Assembly: GCF_015234355.1 (NCBI RefSeq)
Contig: NZ_JADGMV010000007.1
Coordinates: 62,001 to 126,000, forward strand
DNA: 64,000 nucleotides
Direction: 5' to 3'
Origin: Psychrobacter sp. NG25
GTDB lineage: Bacteria > Pseudomonadota > Gammaproteobacteria > Pseudomonadales > Moraxellaceae
Part shown: positions 20,977 through 30,656 of the stretch, piece by piece
Layout: every line of letters begins with the position of its first letter
Position numbering within the stretch: position 1 is the first letter of the stretch
Program-made: the position numbers and the translations under genes
Notes under the pieces: generated by a model
The model's input: only the letters and a program-made list of their open reading frames with translations
Databases searched by the model: none
Told to the model about the DNA's origin: nothing

Positions 20977-22455
20977 CTAGTCGTCTTTATTCAATAGATT
21001 GTTATCAGAGCCAGAATTCTCTTCAGTATCGGCGGCGACTGTTTTATCTCCAGCAACTCTAGAAAGCAAAGGTATACGTACACAAACCTGTAGACCGCCT
21101 TCGGGATGGTTAATAGCTTCTACTGTGCCATGATGCAATCTTGCAATACGATCTACAATAGCCAAACCTAAACCACTACCTTGTGTGGTACGTGCTGTCT
21201 CCCCCCGTTCAAAAGGCTGCATGATACGCTCTAATTGATCCTCCGCAACACCGTCACCACAGTCCCTTACACATATCATCAGTTGCTCTTGTGCTTCCTG
21301 ATTGACAGCACTTTCACTGACCACGTCGCTATCTTCGTCTTCAATAGTCTCTATAAATGTCGGCATCACAGTCGCCGATAGGTAAATAGGTCCCTTGCCA
21401 TAACGCTTCGAATTGTTTACCAGATTTATAATGAGGCGTTTTATAGACATGGGGCGTATAGGAACAACTTTGTGACACTCTGATTGGTAAATAAATTCCA
21501 TCGGAGCAAACTGCACCATGATTTCATTAAAAATGGTATTCAAATTAGTCAGGCTCACTGGCTCATCGGAACCATCTTTCATAAATGAAATAAATTGCTC
21601 TAAAATTGCATCCATATCTTCGATGTCGTAAATCAACCCTTCTCGAAAGAAGTCGTCTGGCAGCATCTCAGCGGTTAATCGCATACGAGTCAATGGTGTT
21701 CGCAGATCATGTGAGATGCCAGCAAGCATAATTGTGCGTTCTTTTTGCGCTTGGTTTAACGTCGTAAATAGACGATTGAATGCCATATTGACTTGGCGTA
21801 TCTCTGTAGGACCTTTTTGCGTTGGTAGAGTAGTTGCGTGCCCAAGGCGAATATAGTTGGTTGCAGCACGCTGTAAATATCGCAATGGGCGGTTCAATTG
21901 TCGTGCCAGTAAGATAATGGTTAGCAGCGACAGAATAGGTAACCCAATGAGGAATAGTACCAACAATCCTGGACTGTACTGTGAATAATAGACCACTGGC
22001 TCACGAATCCAAAAACTGTCGTCTTGGCTATCTTGTATCCAAAGCTGCGGTGTTGGTTTAAATTTAAAATACACCTCAACAGGCCTACCTAACTGCGCAC
22101 AGATTTCGCGTTGTAACACATCAGTAAAGACACCAACAAATGCCTTGTCAGAAACTTCTGGAAAATCATTCGGATTATTTACCACCACCACATGAGAATG
22201 CTGATAAATCCATCGGCGTACCTCAGGGCGGTTTTTCCAATCTTGATTGACACTGTTCATCAGCTGTAGCTCGCTCGTTAAATAGCGAGCATGGTTTTTT
22301 AGCTCTGGTAAATACAAGCTTCGCCAAAAAAACAAAATCGACAAGCCAACACTGATAAGGACAATAAAAGAGACCATCAAGGTTGTCAGCCAAGTGTTGG
22401 AGTAGGAGCGTGGTAGCCAACCTTTACGACGTGGTTTTGGGTGTGAGGTGGTCAT
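20977..22455 (-). CDS. envZ: EnvZ-like osmosensor histidine kinase, no adjacent ompR
   Basis: Membrane kinase of the EnvZ type. The 492 residues have a basic N-terminus, membrane helices near 25-46 and 165-185, a periplasmic domain between them, HAMP, HisKA with His249 in GISHDLRTPLTRMRL, and an HATPase domain with NLVNNSKRYG, CGDGV and GSGLGLAIV. The HATPase domain carries an acidic insert (ETIEDEDSDVVSES). The start ATG lacks a strong ribosome site. In most relatives ompR lies immediately upstream; here the 600 bases upstream contain no gene. Confidence 0.88.
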   Translation of the reverse strand: MTTSHPKPRRKGWLPRSYSNTWLTTLMVSFIVLISVGLSILFFWRSLYLPELKNHARYLTSELQLMNSVNQDWKNRPEVRRWIYQHSHVVVVNNPNDFPEVSDKAFVGVFTDVLQREICAQLGRPVEVYFKFKPTPQLWIQDSQDDSFWIREPVVYYSQYSPGLLVLFLIGLPILSLLTIILLARQLNRPLRYLQRAATNYIRLGHATTLPTQKGPTEIRQVNMAFNRLFTTLNQAQKERTIMLAGISHDLRTPLTRMRLTAEMLPDDFFREGLIYDIEDMDAILEQFISFMKDGSDEPVSLTNLNTIFNEIMVQFAPMEFIYQSECHKVVPIRPMSIKRLIINLVNNSKRYGKGPIYLSATVMPTFIETIEDEDSDVVSESAVNQEAQEQLMICVRDCGDGVAEDQLERIMQPFERGETARTTQGSGLGLAIVDRIARLHHGTVEAINHPEGGLQVCVRIPLLSRVAGDKTVAADTEENSGSDNNLLNKDD

Positions 22456-22655
22456 ATGAATCCAACATATTGAGAGAGGTATTTTATTAAATCGACTATT
22501 GAGCCAAACCGTTCTTATACTGCTTATAGGATGAACTCTGCTTTTTAGACTTGGGCGCTATCAGCTAGATGACGGTATCGAACTTGGTAAGCATATATGG
22601 CTTGATACGTATACTGAGTAACTCGCATATTAGGTCGCTAGACATATCATAGAAT

Positions 22656-22760
22656 ATAGTCAAATCCATATAAATCCGATACATCGTCATCCTCGCTAAG
22701 CATACTAATATATAACTTGCACTCGGTTTCCTTGTATCGAAATTATTTAAATTCAACTAT
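22656..22760. repeat. MITE-like element, copy 1
   Basis: A 105-base element whose 26-base ends are imperfect inverted repeats (19 of 26 positions pair): left ATAGTCAAAT...CCGATA at 22656-22681, right TATCGAAATT...AACTAT at 22735-22760. It aligns along its whole length with the element at 47401-47506, sharing for instance TTCCTTGTATC. No coding capacity. Confidence 0.7.
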
Positions 22761-22988
22761 AGCATAATCAGTGGAAGGTACCGACGTCGCTTTTACTCGA
22801 TAATCTAACCATATGACCTTCTAAAATGCGTGTGAGAATCAGGATAAGGTGACCTTGTCTTTTAGCTGCTCAGTAGATTGAAGACAGTCAAATTACTGAT
22901 TGAAAATAAAAGGTTATGAGTAATTATGTTTTACATCGATGTGCATTTAAGCTATTGTTAATAAATAATTAAATAAGCACAGTTTATG

Positions 22989-23017
22989 TTTTCAATAAAT
23001 AAAGACTGTGATATAAT
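22989..23017 (+). promoter_or_regulatory. promoter of the rpsP operon
   Basis: TTTTCA (22989-22994) and a perfect TATAAT (23012-23017) are 17 bases apart, with TG in the extended -10 position. Transcription would begin near 23024, leaving a leader of about 33 bases. Confidence 0.75.
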
Positions 23018-23056
23018 TATGCCCTTTTTGGTATACCTGCGAAAGAGAGAATTCAC

Positions 23057-23326
23057 ATGGTTGTTATTCGTTTAGCACGGGGCGGTGCCAAGAAACGCCC
23101 ATTTTATCAAGTAGTTGTTGCTGATCAACGCCGCGCGCGTGACGGTCGCTATATTGAAAACATCGGCTTTTTTAACCCACTCGCTAAAGATTCAGAAGAA
23201 GCAGTGCGCCTAAACATGGAAGCGTACAATGCGTGGGTCGCAAAAGGTGCACAACCTTCAGATCGCGTTGCTTCATTAGCAAAAGCTTACAACAAGTCTG
23301 TAGCACAAACTGAAGCAACTGCTTAA
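23057..23326 (+). CDS. rpsP: 30S ribosomal protein S16
   Basis: Small-subunit assembly protein. 89 residues beginning [20 protein letters not shown], with [14 protein letters not shown], all standard S16. Length is normal for the family. First gene of rpsP-rimM-trmD-rplS. ATG with GAGAGA upstream. A strong hairpin follows before rimM. Confidence 0.98.
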   Translation: MVVIRLARGGAKKRPFYQVVVADQRRARDGRYIENIGFFNPLAKDSEEAVRLNMEAYNAWVAKGAQPSDRVASLAKAYNKSVAQTEATA

Positions 23327-23340
23327 GTTTTCGTTACTAT

Positions 23341-23381
23341 TACTGAGATGCTGATAGCAAGATCATGAGCATATCTCAGTA
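23341..23381 (+). other. intercistronic hairpin rpsP-rimM
   Basis: TACTGAGAT (23341-23349) pairs perfectly with ATCTCAGTA (23373-23381); a further GCT/AGC pairs inside after a two-base bulge. No T-tract follows. It may lower expression of the rimM-trmD part relative to the ribosomal protein genes, which are needed in much larger amounts. Confidence 0.6.
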
Positions 23382-23514
23382 GACTTTAGCAAATATAGCG
23401 TAACTGGTCTAACCAGGGTGCGCCATTAACTGTTTATTGATTTTGATTGCGTTTATCGCTTTTGATTGAAATGTAATTATAATTTCTGTTTTAATCATTG
23501 TTAGGTTAGCCGTT

Positions 23515-24048
23515 ATGTCATCAGTTCCAAACGCTAGTGCCCTTATGAAAATTGGTCAGCTGAAAAAGCCTTATGGTATTAAAGGCTGGCTTTGGGTCTT
23601 TAGCGATACAGATGATCGTACGGCAATATTTGACATGCATCCGTGGTGGATGAAAACTGCCACAGGCATGAAACCTTTGACTGTTAAAGCTTGGCGTGAG
23701 CAAGGAACAGGAATCGTGGCTCAATTTGAGCAAGTTCCTGATCGTAATGTTGCTGAGACCATGAACGGTGTTACCGTTTGGGTCGAACAAAACGTTTTGC
23801 CCGAGACAGCTGAAGACGAATATTATTGGTCGGATTTGGTCAGCTTGCGCGTGATGAACGAGCAAGATGAATATCTAGGCAATATCACTGAAATGTTTGA
23901 GACCGGTGCCCATGACATCATGCGCGTAACGGCAAACTCAGACAGTTTGGATAATGAAGAGCGCCTGATTCCATGGCATAAGCAAACGGTAATGAAGGTC
24001 AATATGACTGAAAAAACAGTGCTTGTGTCTTGGCCAAGTGATTATTGA
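23515..24048 (+). CDS. rimM: RimM, 16S rRNA processing and 30S maturation factor
   Basis: Binds S19 and helps 30S head maturation. 177 residues: N-terminal RimM barrel starting KIGQLKKPYGIKGWLWV and C-terminal PRC-barrel with EYYWSDLVSLRVMN and a late LIPWHKQTVMKVN. Conserved YYW is the site known in E. coli to matter for function. Second gene of the operon, 188 bases after rpsP and 103 before trmD. Confidence 0.96.
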   Translation: MSSVPNASALMKIGQLKKPYGIKGWLWVFSDTDDRTAIFDMHPWWMKTATGMKPLTVKAWREQGTGIVAQFEQVPDRNVAETMNGVTVWVEQNVLPETAEDEYYWSDLVSLRVMNEQDEYLGNITEMFETGAHDIMRVTANSDSLDNEERLIPWHKQTVMKVNMTEKTVLVSWPSDY

Positions 24049-24151
24049 TATCAGCTTTAACGATATAAGTTTCGGCTTTATTGTTAAGTGTCATCGATAA
24101 TTATACCGATTCATTTAACCATTATTAACCACTACGCCAAGTAGACATCAG

Positions 24152-24925
24152 ATGTATTTTGCCGTTATTAGTATTTTTCCTGAGATGTTTGCCACGATTC
24201 GTGATTTTGGTATCACGGGGCGGGCAGTCACTCAGGAGCAAGTGACGATAGAATGCATTAATCCACGTGATTATACCACTGATAACTATCGCCGTATTGA
24301 TGAACGCCCGTATGGTGGCGGTCCTGGAATGCTGATGATGGCTGAGCCATTGTCAAAAGCTATTGAGGATGCGCGCTTACGAGCCAGTCAATATGGCTGC
24401 CGTGTCGATAGTGAGCACTGTCCGGTGATTTATATGTCGCCACAAGGGCAGACGCTCAGTGAGAGTAGTGTGGTCAGTATGACTGATTACGATGGCATGA
24501 TTTTATTATGCGGTCGTTATGAAGGTATTGACGAGCGCTTACTGTCACAATATGTCGATATGGAAGTGTCACTAGGTGATTATGTCTTGACTGGTGGTGA
24601 GCTACCAGCAATGGTGCTAATGGATAGTGTGATACGTCGTCTGCCTGACATTATGGGTGATGACAAGTCAGCTGAGCAAGACTCCTTCGTCGATGGATTG
24701 CTTGATTGTCCACATTATACTAAGCCACATGATTTTGCTGGTATGGCGGTTCCTGAGGTTTTACTGTCAGGTCACCATGCCAATATCGCTAAGTGGCGCT
24801 TTAGTCAGCAAGTCAGTCGCACGCAAGCGCGTCGTCCAGACTTGTGGCAAGCGTTTACACCAACGGTAGAGCAAGCAAAGTGGTTAAAAGCATTGGCAAA
24901 AGCAGAGAAAAATAAGACTTTATAA
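24152..24925 (+). CDS. trmD: TrmD, tRNA (guanine-37-N1)-methyltransferase
   Basis: SAM-dependent enzyme of the SPOUT knot class that methylates G37 next to the anticodon and prevents frameshifting. The 257 residues include [16 protein letters not shown], the knot motif [13 protein letters not shown] and [17 protein letters not shown], plus the C-terminal helical tRNA-binding domain. Length is normal. Start ATG 24152 has a weak ribosome site, consistent with low expression inside a ribosomal protein operon. Confidence 0.97.
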   Translation: MYFAVISIFPEMFATIRDFGITGRAVTQEQVTIECINPRDYTTDNYRRIDERPYGGGPGMLMMAEPLSKAIEDARLRASQYGCRVDSEHCPVIYMSPQGQTLSESSVVSMTDYDGMILLCGRYEGIDERLLSQYVDMEVSLGDYVLTGGELPAMVLMDSVIRRLPDIMGDDKSAEQDSFVDGLLDCPHYTKPHDFAGMAVPEVLLSGHHANIAKWRFSQQVSRTQARRPDLWQAFTPTVEQAKWLKALAKAEKNKTL

Positions 24926-25137
24926 GGTTAGGATTGATAAAAAACTATCTTATAAGTTACAGATTCGATAAACAGTTAAGAAACAAAATTTTGAGCAATA
25001 ATAAAACAGGTCATAGCATAGTGGCCGTTGGTTATAACCCATTTACGTTGTGTCTCACCATAAAGAGACGCGATTAATTATTACAAACAGGTGATATGCG
25101 TTAAGCCTCTATTATCTAATGTGAGGAGATAACTCTC

Positions 25138-25530
25138 ATGAGCAACAAGCATCCATTAGTTCAGGTCATCGAAAATGCTCAATTGATTGAGCGCCCAAGC
25201 TTCGCACCCGGCGATACCGTTGTGGTTCAAGTGAAAGTACGTGAAGGTGAGCGTGAGCGTTTACAGGCTTTTGAAGGCATTGTAATTGCTAAGCGTAACC
25301 GCGGTCTAAACTCAGCGTTTACCGTACGTAAAATCTCAAGCGGTGTTGGTGTTGAGCGTGCATTCCAATTGCATTCACCAATCATTGAAAGCATTGAAGT
25401 TAAACGCCGTGGTGCTGTTCGCCGTGCGAAATTGTACTACTTACGTGAGCGTTCTGGTAAATCAGCACGTATCCGCGAAAAACTTGCTCCGCGTGCAACT
25501 GCTCCAAAGAAAGCTGCCGCTAAAGCATAA
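25138..25530 (+). CDS. rplS: 50S ribosomal protein L19
   Basis: Lies at the subunit interface. 130 residues with [46 protein letters not shown] (in two parts) and [21 protein letters not shown], the family pattern; the basic Ala/Lys-rich tail is slightly long. Strong ribosome site TGAGGAGATAACTCTC. Last gene of the operon, followed by a terminator. Confidence 0.98.
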   Translation: MSNKHPLVQVIENAQLIERPSFAPGDTVVVQVKVREGERERLQAFEGIVIAKRNRGLNSAFTVRKISSGVGVERAFQLHSPIIESIEVKRRGAVRRAKLYYLRERSGKSARIREKLAPRATAPKKAAAKA

Positions 25531-25664
25531 GTTTGAGCAACTGCTTAAACTTGCTACGGTTGCTGAGCTGCTAATGAAGTGGCAAGGCAACTACGCAAAA
25601 GTAGATACAAGCCCTTATTCATAGGTTTATCATATAAATAAGCGGGCCATACCAAAAAAGACGG

Positions 25665-25701
25665 AACCCCAATCTATGCGAAAGCTAGGTTGGGGTTTTT
25701 G
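25665..25701 (+). terminator. rho-independent terminator after rplS
   Basis: AACCCCAA (25665-25672) pairs with TTGGGGTT (25690-25697), followed by TTTG. Confidence 0.85.
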
Positions 25702-25748
25702 TATGTGGGGGTTTAAATTTGAGTTAAGAATGACATATTCAGTACGCT

Positions 25749-26312
25749 CTAATCTTCGTCATCAAAATTATCTATACGACTGCTTTGGCCTTTAGATTTG
25801 CTGTACTTACGTAGTCGGATATATATCGTCTTTGTGACGACCGCAATAACTTTTTGCTGCTCATCGACTATATCAACTTTATATTCACGAAAGACCGCAT
25901 CACCATCTTTCGCCATTTCTTGAATGGTAATAATTTCGGAGCTGGCAATCTTCATGCGTGCGGTAACTTTGCTATAACCCGGCGCGATAAAATCAATATT
26001 TGAGCTTTTGTCCCACACAACATAGCTGCTACCTAACTGGTGCATTAGCATAATCATATAAAACGGATCAACCATTGAATATAAACTACCCCCAAATTGA
26101 GTACCGACGATATTTTTGTTCAAAGCATTCAGCCCCATGCTGACGACGCACAGACCTTGATCCAGACTTATATGGTCGATTTTGATACCTGCCCCGACAT
26201 AAGGCGCGTAGGTGTTGATGCGCAGCTTGAGTAAATGCGGTGTCAGTAATGGCATGATGCTTTGTTTCGCTCGACGTTTTAAGGTCTCAAAATTGGATGG
26301 TAGTAAACGCAT
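25749..26312 (-). CDS. DUF4442 hotdog-fold protein, putative thioesterase
   Basis: 187 residues with the pattern of the DUF4442 branch of hotdog-fold thioesterases: a helical start (PSNFETLKRRAKQSIMPLL), then GTQFGGSLYSMVDPFYMIML, corresponding to the hotdog helix, and beta strands containing SSNIDFIAPGYSKVTARM. Substrate unknown; acyl thioester hydrolysis is only inferred from the fold. The C-terminus is a charged tail. ATG 26312 follows AGGATAAGTTC. No linked genes: convergent with rplS. Confidence 0.75.
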   Translation of the reverse strand: MRLLPSNFETLKRRAKQSIMPLLTPHLLKLRINTYAPYVGAGIKIDHISLDQGLCVVSMGLNALNKNIVGTQFGGSLYSMVDPFYMIMLMHQLGSSYVVWDKSSNIDFIAPGYSKVTARMKIASSEIITIQEMAKDGDAVFREYKVDIVDEQQKVIAVVTKTIYIRLRKYSKSKGQSSRIDNFDDED

Positions 26313-26824
26313 GAACTTATCCTGTTATTGCTTTTAAGTTTTTCTATTTATTTTGATACAGCTGTTGTTTGAAAGATATCTATATTGAGCATAATCATTA
26401 GGGGGTATTTATCATAAGTAAAAAACACCAAGACCGCTAGCTTTAAAGCGTAACTGATATGGATTTTCTATAGTTACTTAAAAGGTATAATAAGCTATTT
26501 ATTATAACTATCTTTGATATTTAGTTATATGATAACAAATGTCTAGATATAGATGATTATTAAGAAAAGGGTCATTTATTTCAATTTAAAGCCTATATTA
26601 AGTGCACTTTTTCCTTATGGTTTTCTATTGAGCTGAATTTTATATTAAATAGAAACTTTAATTTATATATTATAATTATGCGTGGTGTTTTTAAGTGGTT
26701 CTAAGTTCGCATTTCGAGTTCTCATGTCATACAATAGCTTGCAATTTTTAATGAACGCTTTAGTCATATAAAGTTTCACTATTAAATTATCAGTTAATCA
26801 AAGTCTCAGTCGACACAAGGAAAT
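26313..26824. other. AT-rich intergenic region, nothing identified
   Basis: 512 very AT-rich bases between divergent genes. It must hold both promoters, but none stands out, and no coding frame or strong hairpin was seen. Confidence 0.4.
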
Positions 26825-28354
26825 GTGATGAGTAACACTCAGATCCCTTCTCCAGGGTCTAATCAACAGCCGTCTAACCCGTCCGATTACGACACAGAGT
26901 CATCAGGTAGCTATATTGAGTTGCACAAACCAAGTTCGAGTTTTGAGAGTCGTGATGATTATCTCAATCATGAATTACAAATCATGCAGCCCAAACGCTG
27001 GCGTCCCAATTTACCGTTTCGTGATTATCGCTTTGAGTATGAAGATACTATTCCTGCAATGGCGGCGACGATAGGCAAAGTGGTTATGGTAGGTGCGATT
27101 GCTGCAACATTTGCAGGTCCACTTGGTTTGGGCGATGCGTTTGTTTTAGAAAACGTTCGTTATGAGCTATTAATTGTTTCATTTTTTATTATCTTGTTTT
27201 CAGGATTTCTACTGCCGACAGCCAACCTTGCAGGTACTCACGGCCCCCTTATTCCCCTTATTCCTATTGTGGTAGCCGCTGGTGGTCACCCAATGGCGTT
27301 TGGTCTGCTCATCGGTGCCTTTGGCTTGCTATTGGCAATCAGTAAAGGGGGCAGTCTGCTAGCAAATCTGACCAGTAAAGGCGTGTGCGGTGGTCTCTTG
27401 ATTTACTTAGGGTTTATCGGAACCACCTCACAGGTCAAAAACCTTTTTGCTTGGGCAGAAGGTATTGGCATGTCGCATGTTGCCTTTTTTATTATTTTGG
27501 CAACTATCCTGCTATATGCATTACTTGAACACTGGCAAAAACGTTGGCTTGCGGTACCGCTCAGCTGTGTCTTAGGTGGTGGTCTCGCCTTTGCACTGGG
27601 CGCGCCCTTTGAGTTTAAAACGGCACCAGGCTTGCCGAATATGAATCCAATGTATTGGTGGGGCGAAAATACCGGTTGGATGCTAGGTCTGCCGACAGTT
27701 GAGAGCTTTATTGTCGTACTACCATTTGCTATTTTGGCAGTTGCTATGTGGTCACCAGACTTTTTAGGCCATCAGGTCTTTCAAAAAATCAGCTATCCTA
27801 AACGTACTGAAAAAGTACTCATGGATATCGATGACACAATGACCAGCGCTTCGTTTCGTCAGGTAGTCGGCTCTGTATTGGGTGGTGCTAACTTTGCGTC
27901 ATCATGGGGCACCTATATTGTCCCAGCAGCGATTGCCAAGCGTCCGATTCCTGCCGGTGCTTTATTGACAGCATTGTTCTGTATTATCGCAGGTATTTGG
28001 GGCTATCCGATGGATTTGGCTATTTGGCAGCCAGTGATGTGTGTGGCATTGATCGTTGGTGTGTTTATCCCACTGCTTGAAGCTGGCATGGAAATGACGC
28101 GCGAAGGAAAAACCACTCAGTCTGCCGCTATTGTGGTGTTTGCTTCTGCACTAGTGAATCCTGCATTTGGTTGGTCACTCACGTTATTACTTGATAATTT
28201 GGGCTTGATTGGTTCTAAAGAACGCAGTGCTAATTTGACTAAAATGAGCCGCTGGATCATACCGGGTATTATGTTTGTCGTATTGACTGGTGTGATGGCT
28301 ATCGTTGGTATGCTGCCGGGTATCCCAGCTTTAATGGCTAACTTCCGTCATTAG
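26825..28354 (+). CDS. multi-pass membrane protein, DUF3360-like putative permease
   Basis: 509 residues. A polar, serine-rich N-terminal tail of about 75 residues precedes roughly ten to twelve membrane segments. Motifs such as LLPTANLAGTHGPLIPLIP and the internal repeat-like AGTHGP/FASSWGTY segments recall the NCS2/SulP permease fold, and the overall sequence resembles the uncharacterised DUF3360 family. The substrate is unknown. Start: two consecutive ATG codons after AAGGAAATGTG; either is possible. It forms its own unit with a promoter region upstream and a terminator downstream. Confidence 0.65.
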   Translation: MMSNTQIPSPGSNQQPSNPSDYDTESSGSYIELHKPSSSFESRDDYLNHELQIMQPKRWRPNLPFRDYRFEYEDTIPAMAATIGKVVMVGAIAATFAGPLGLGDAFVLENVRYELLIVSFFIILFSGFLLPTANLAGTHGPLIPLIPIVVAAGGHPMAFGLLIGAFGLLLAISKGGSLLANLTSKGVCGGLLIYLGFIGTTSQVKNLFAWAEGIGMSHVAFFIILATILLYALLEHWQKRWLAVPLSCVLGGGLAFALGAPFEFKTAPGLPNMNPMYWWGENTGWMLGLPTVESFIVVLPFAILAVAMWSPDFLGHQVFQKISYPKRTEKVLMDIDDTMTSASFRQVVGSVLGGANFASSWGTYIVPAAIAKRPIPAGALLTALFCIIAGIWGYPMDLAIWQPVMCVALIVGVFIPLLEAGMEMTREGKTTQSAAIVVFASALVNPAFGWSLTLLLDNLGLIGSKERSANLTKMSRWIIPGIMFVVLTGVMAIVGMLPGIPALMANFRH

Positions 28355-28390
28355 TAGTATGTTGCTGAATAAACGATAATAGAACAAACT

Positions 28391-28414
28391 AAGTCAGCGA
28401 AAGCTGGCTTTTTT
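28391..28414 (+). terminator. rho-independent terminator after the DUF3360-like gene
   Basis: AAGTCAGC and GCTGGCTT pair around a GAAA tetraloop, followed by TTTT. Confidence 0.88.
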
Positions 28415-28498
28415 ATGGATGATGCTATGATAATAATTGGCTTGTAAAACAATGACTCCCGCCCCATAACTAGCAGTATTATAAGACTTTTAAGAGCA

Positions 28499-30352
28499 AT
28501 GAATTCTATGGTTAATGTCTCAGAATCGAGCCCTATCGATGATAAAAAAGCCCGTCTTAAGCATTTAATTCAGCGCCTACCAAATTTGCCAGGCGTGTAT
28601 AAGATGCTGGGGAAAAATGGTGATATCTTATACGTGGGTAAGGCTAAATCGCTTAAAAGCCGTGTAAACAGCTACTTTGCAAAGACGATCGATCATCCAA
28701 AGACACGAGCATTAGTGGCGCGTATCCATGATATCGAAACCATTATCACGCGTAGTGAGACTGAAGCGCTGCTGCTTGAGCAAAACCTGATTAAAGAATA
28801 TCGTCCACCCTATAATGTGCTATTGCGTGATGATAAGTCTTACCTCTATGTGTTTATCTCAGCCGACAAGCCCTATCCGAGATTGGCGTATGGGCGCGGC
28901 AAAGGTAATCATCAAAAAGGTCGATTCTTTGGGCCATTTCCATCTGCTCATGCGGCAAAAGAGACGTTGGTGTTGATGCAAAAAATGTTTCAAATGCGCC
29001 AATGTACCAATACTTTCTTCAATCAACGTAAGCGCCCATGTCTTGAATATCAGATTAAGCGTTGCCGTGCACCCTGTGTTGGCTTGGTATCAGCAGAAGA
29101 GTATGCAGAGGACGTCAACAATACCATTCGTTTTTTAAAGGGTGACTCTAGTGATATTCACACCACGCTGATTGAAAAAATGGAAGCGTCAGCTGAAGAG
29201 TTAGATTTTGAAAAAGCGGTATTTTATCGCGATCAGCTCTCTATGCTCCGTGAAGTGCAGGCCAAGCAAGCTGTCTATACTGTGCAAGGTGAGGCCGATG
29301 TGATTGCTATTGCGAGTCAGGCAGGCATGACGTGTGTCAACGTACTCACCGTACGTGGCGGTCGCGTATTGGGTGGTAAGAACTATTTCCCTGATGTCGA
29401 CAGCAGTGAATCGCTCGCGGATAATCTGTCTGCTTTTATTACGTCTTTCTATTTTCAGGTGACGGATGATTTGCCCGCAGAAATTATGCTAACTCATGAG
29501 TTGCCAGATCAGGTAGCGGTGAGCGAAGCATTAGCCACGCATTTTGGTAGTAAAGTCGTTATCAAAACCAATGTACGTGAACATCGTGCAGAGTGGTTGG
29601 ATTTGGCAAAACTGAACACCAATAACGCGCTAAAAACCAAGCTGGGCGATTATTTAGAGTTGCATGCACGCTTTGGTGCATTAAAAGATGTATTGGCCTA
29701 TGTCACCGATCGAACCATTGATCGGATTGAGTGTTTTGATATCTCACATACGATGGGTGAAGCGACCATTGGTAGTTGCGTGGTATTTGATCAAGGTGGC
29801 TCGCGTCGCCGTGATTATCGTCAGTATGCAATCCATGACATCGTAGGCGGTGATGACTATGCAGCGATGAAACAAGTGTTGACACGGCGTTATAAAAAGC
29901 AACCGTTGCCGGATTTATTGCTTATTGATGGCGGTAAAGGTCAGCTTGGTATTGCCAAAGAAGTATTAACTGAGTTGGGTATTCTTGGTGATACTTTACT
30001 TATTAGTGTGGCAAAAGGGGAAGGGCGTAAGGCTGGGCTTGAAGTGTTGCACTTTATTGACCATGAGCCACTAGATCTACCGATGGATAGTAAAGCGCTG
30101 CATTTATTGATGCATATTCGCGATGAGGCGCATCGTTTTGCAATTACAGCGCACCGTAAAAAGCGTGATAAGCGTCGTTCGTCGTCAGTACTAGAAGTCA
30201 TACCGGGGCTGGGAGAAAAGCGTCGTCGCGACCTGCTCAATCACTTTGGCGGTATGCAGCAATTGCTTGGCGCCTCCCAACAAGAGCTGTCAGGGGTGCA
30301 AGGTATTGGGCCAGTGCTTGCAAAAACGGTTTATAAAGTGTTGCATGAGTAG
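28499..30352 (+). CDS. uvrC: UvrC, excinuclease ABC subunit C
   Basis: Makes both incisions in nucleotide excision repair. 617 residues: GIY-YIG nuclease domain with [17 protein letters not shown] near 33-50, a cysteine cluster ([13 protein letters not shown]), the UVR coiled-coil [13 protein letters not shown], the RNase H-like second nuclease with ECFDISH, and a C-terminal double helix-hairpin-helix ([18 protein letters not shown] and [12 protein letters not shown]). No LexA-type operator is visible upstream. Confidence 0.97.
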   Translation: MNSMVNVSESSPIDDKKARLKHLIQRLPNLPGVYKMLGKNGDILYVGKAKSLKSRVNSYFAKTIDHPKTRALVARIHDIETIITRSETEALLLEQNLIKEYRPPYNVLLRDDKSYLYVFISADKPYPRLAYGRGKGNHQKGRFFGPFPSAHAAKETLVLMQKMFQMRQCTNTFFNQRKRPCLEYQIKRCRAPCVGLVSAEEYAEDVNNTIRFLKGDSSDIHTTLIEKMEASAEELDFEKAVFYRDQLSMLREVQAKQAVYTVQGEADVIAIASQAGMTCVNVLTVRGGRVLGGKNYFPDVDSSESLADNLSAFITSFYFQVTDDLPAEIMLTHELPDQVAVSEALATHFGSKVVIKTNVREHRAEWLDLAKLNTNNALKTKLGDYLELHARFGALKDVLAYVTDRTIDRIECFDISHTMGEATIGSCVVFDQGGSRRRDYRQYAIHDIVGGDDYAAMKQVLTRRYKKQPLPDLLLIDGGKGQLGIAKEVLTELGILGDTLLISVAKGEGRKAGLEVLHFIDHEPLDLPMDSKALHLLMHIRDEAHRFAITAHRKKRDKRRSSSVLEVIPGLGEKRRRDLLNHFGGMQQLLGASQQELSGVQGIGPVLAKTVYKVLHE

Positions 30353-30366
30353 CTGAACATATTAAA

Positions 30367-30400
30367 AAAACGACAACAGAACCCAATCTGTTGTCGTTTT
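30367..30400. terminator. bidirectional terminator after uvrC
   Basis: AAAACGACAACAGA and TCTGTTGTCGTTTT form a perfect fourteen-base stem with a six-base loop, with T-tracts on both strands. It serves uvrC on plus and the small gene at 30439-30570 on minus. Confidence 0.93.
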
Positions 30401-30438
30401 AACGTTAGTAATATTTAGCAGATTAAAACCTCTAATCT

Positions 30439-30570
30439 CTAAAAATCAAAACTTAGCTGCTGGTTTGGATAGCTACGGCAGTGTTCGCAAACGCGCTCCC
30501 AATGATTAAATCGATAGCGTAAATACCAACGAACATGCACAGCTTTAGGATAACCGCATTGAATAGCCAT
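30439..30570 (-). CDS. 43-residue basic protein with a CxxC motif, easily missed
   Basis: Starts at ATG 30570 after an excellent ribosome site, GGAGGTCACTA, and ends TAG at 30439, just before a bidirectional terminator. The protein opens MAIQCGYPKAVHVRWYLRYR and contains WERVCEHCRSYP, so Cys5, Cys28 and Cys31 with nearby histidines could bind a metal. It is rich in Arg, His and aromatic residues. Codon structure, ribosome site and terminator together support a real gene. Function and family are unknown to me, though I have the impression of similar short proteins in Moraxellaceae. Confidence 0.7.
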   Translation of the reverse strand: MAIQCGYPKAVHVRWYLRYRFNHWERVCEHCRSYPNQQLSFDF

Positions 30571-30621
30571 TAGTGACCTCCACAATTATGATTAGGAATT
30601 CATAACCATGGAGACTAGACG

Positions 30622-30650
30622 TAGACACTTATTAGCATTTACTATAAAAT
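30622..30650 (+). promoter_or_regulatory. sigma-70 promoter candidate for an intergenic transcript
   Basis: TAGACA (30622-30627) and TAAAAT (30645-30650) are 17 bases apart. Transcription would begin near 30657, pointing away from the 43-residue gene and towards a terminator at 30736-30767. Confidence 0.5.
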
Positions 30651-30656
30651 ATATGA

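Larger units (their letters stand above)
22456..23056. other. envZ-rpsP divergent region with a MITE-like element
   Basis: About 600 bases without a supported gene. They contain the inverted-repeat element at 22656-22760 and, next to rpsP, a promoter at 22989-23017. No response regulator gene or remnant was found in any frame. Confidence 0.6.

Noticed and set aside
22565..22756. 63-codon frame on minus upstream of envZ, considered as an ompR remnant
   Set aside because: No receiver or winged-helix motif; it mostly covers the inverted-repeat element.
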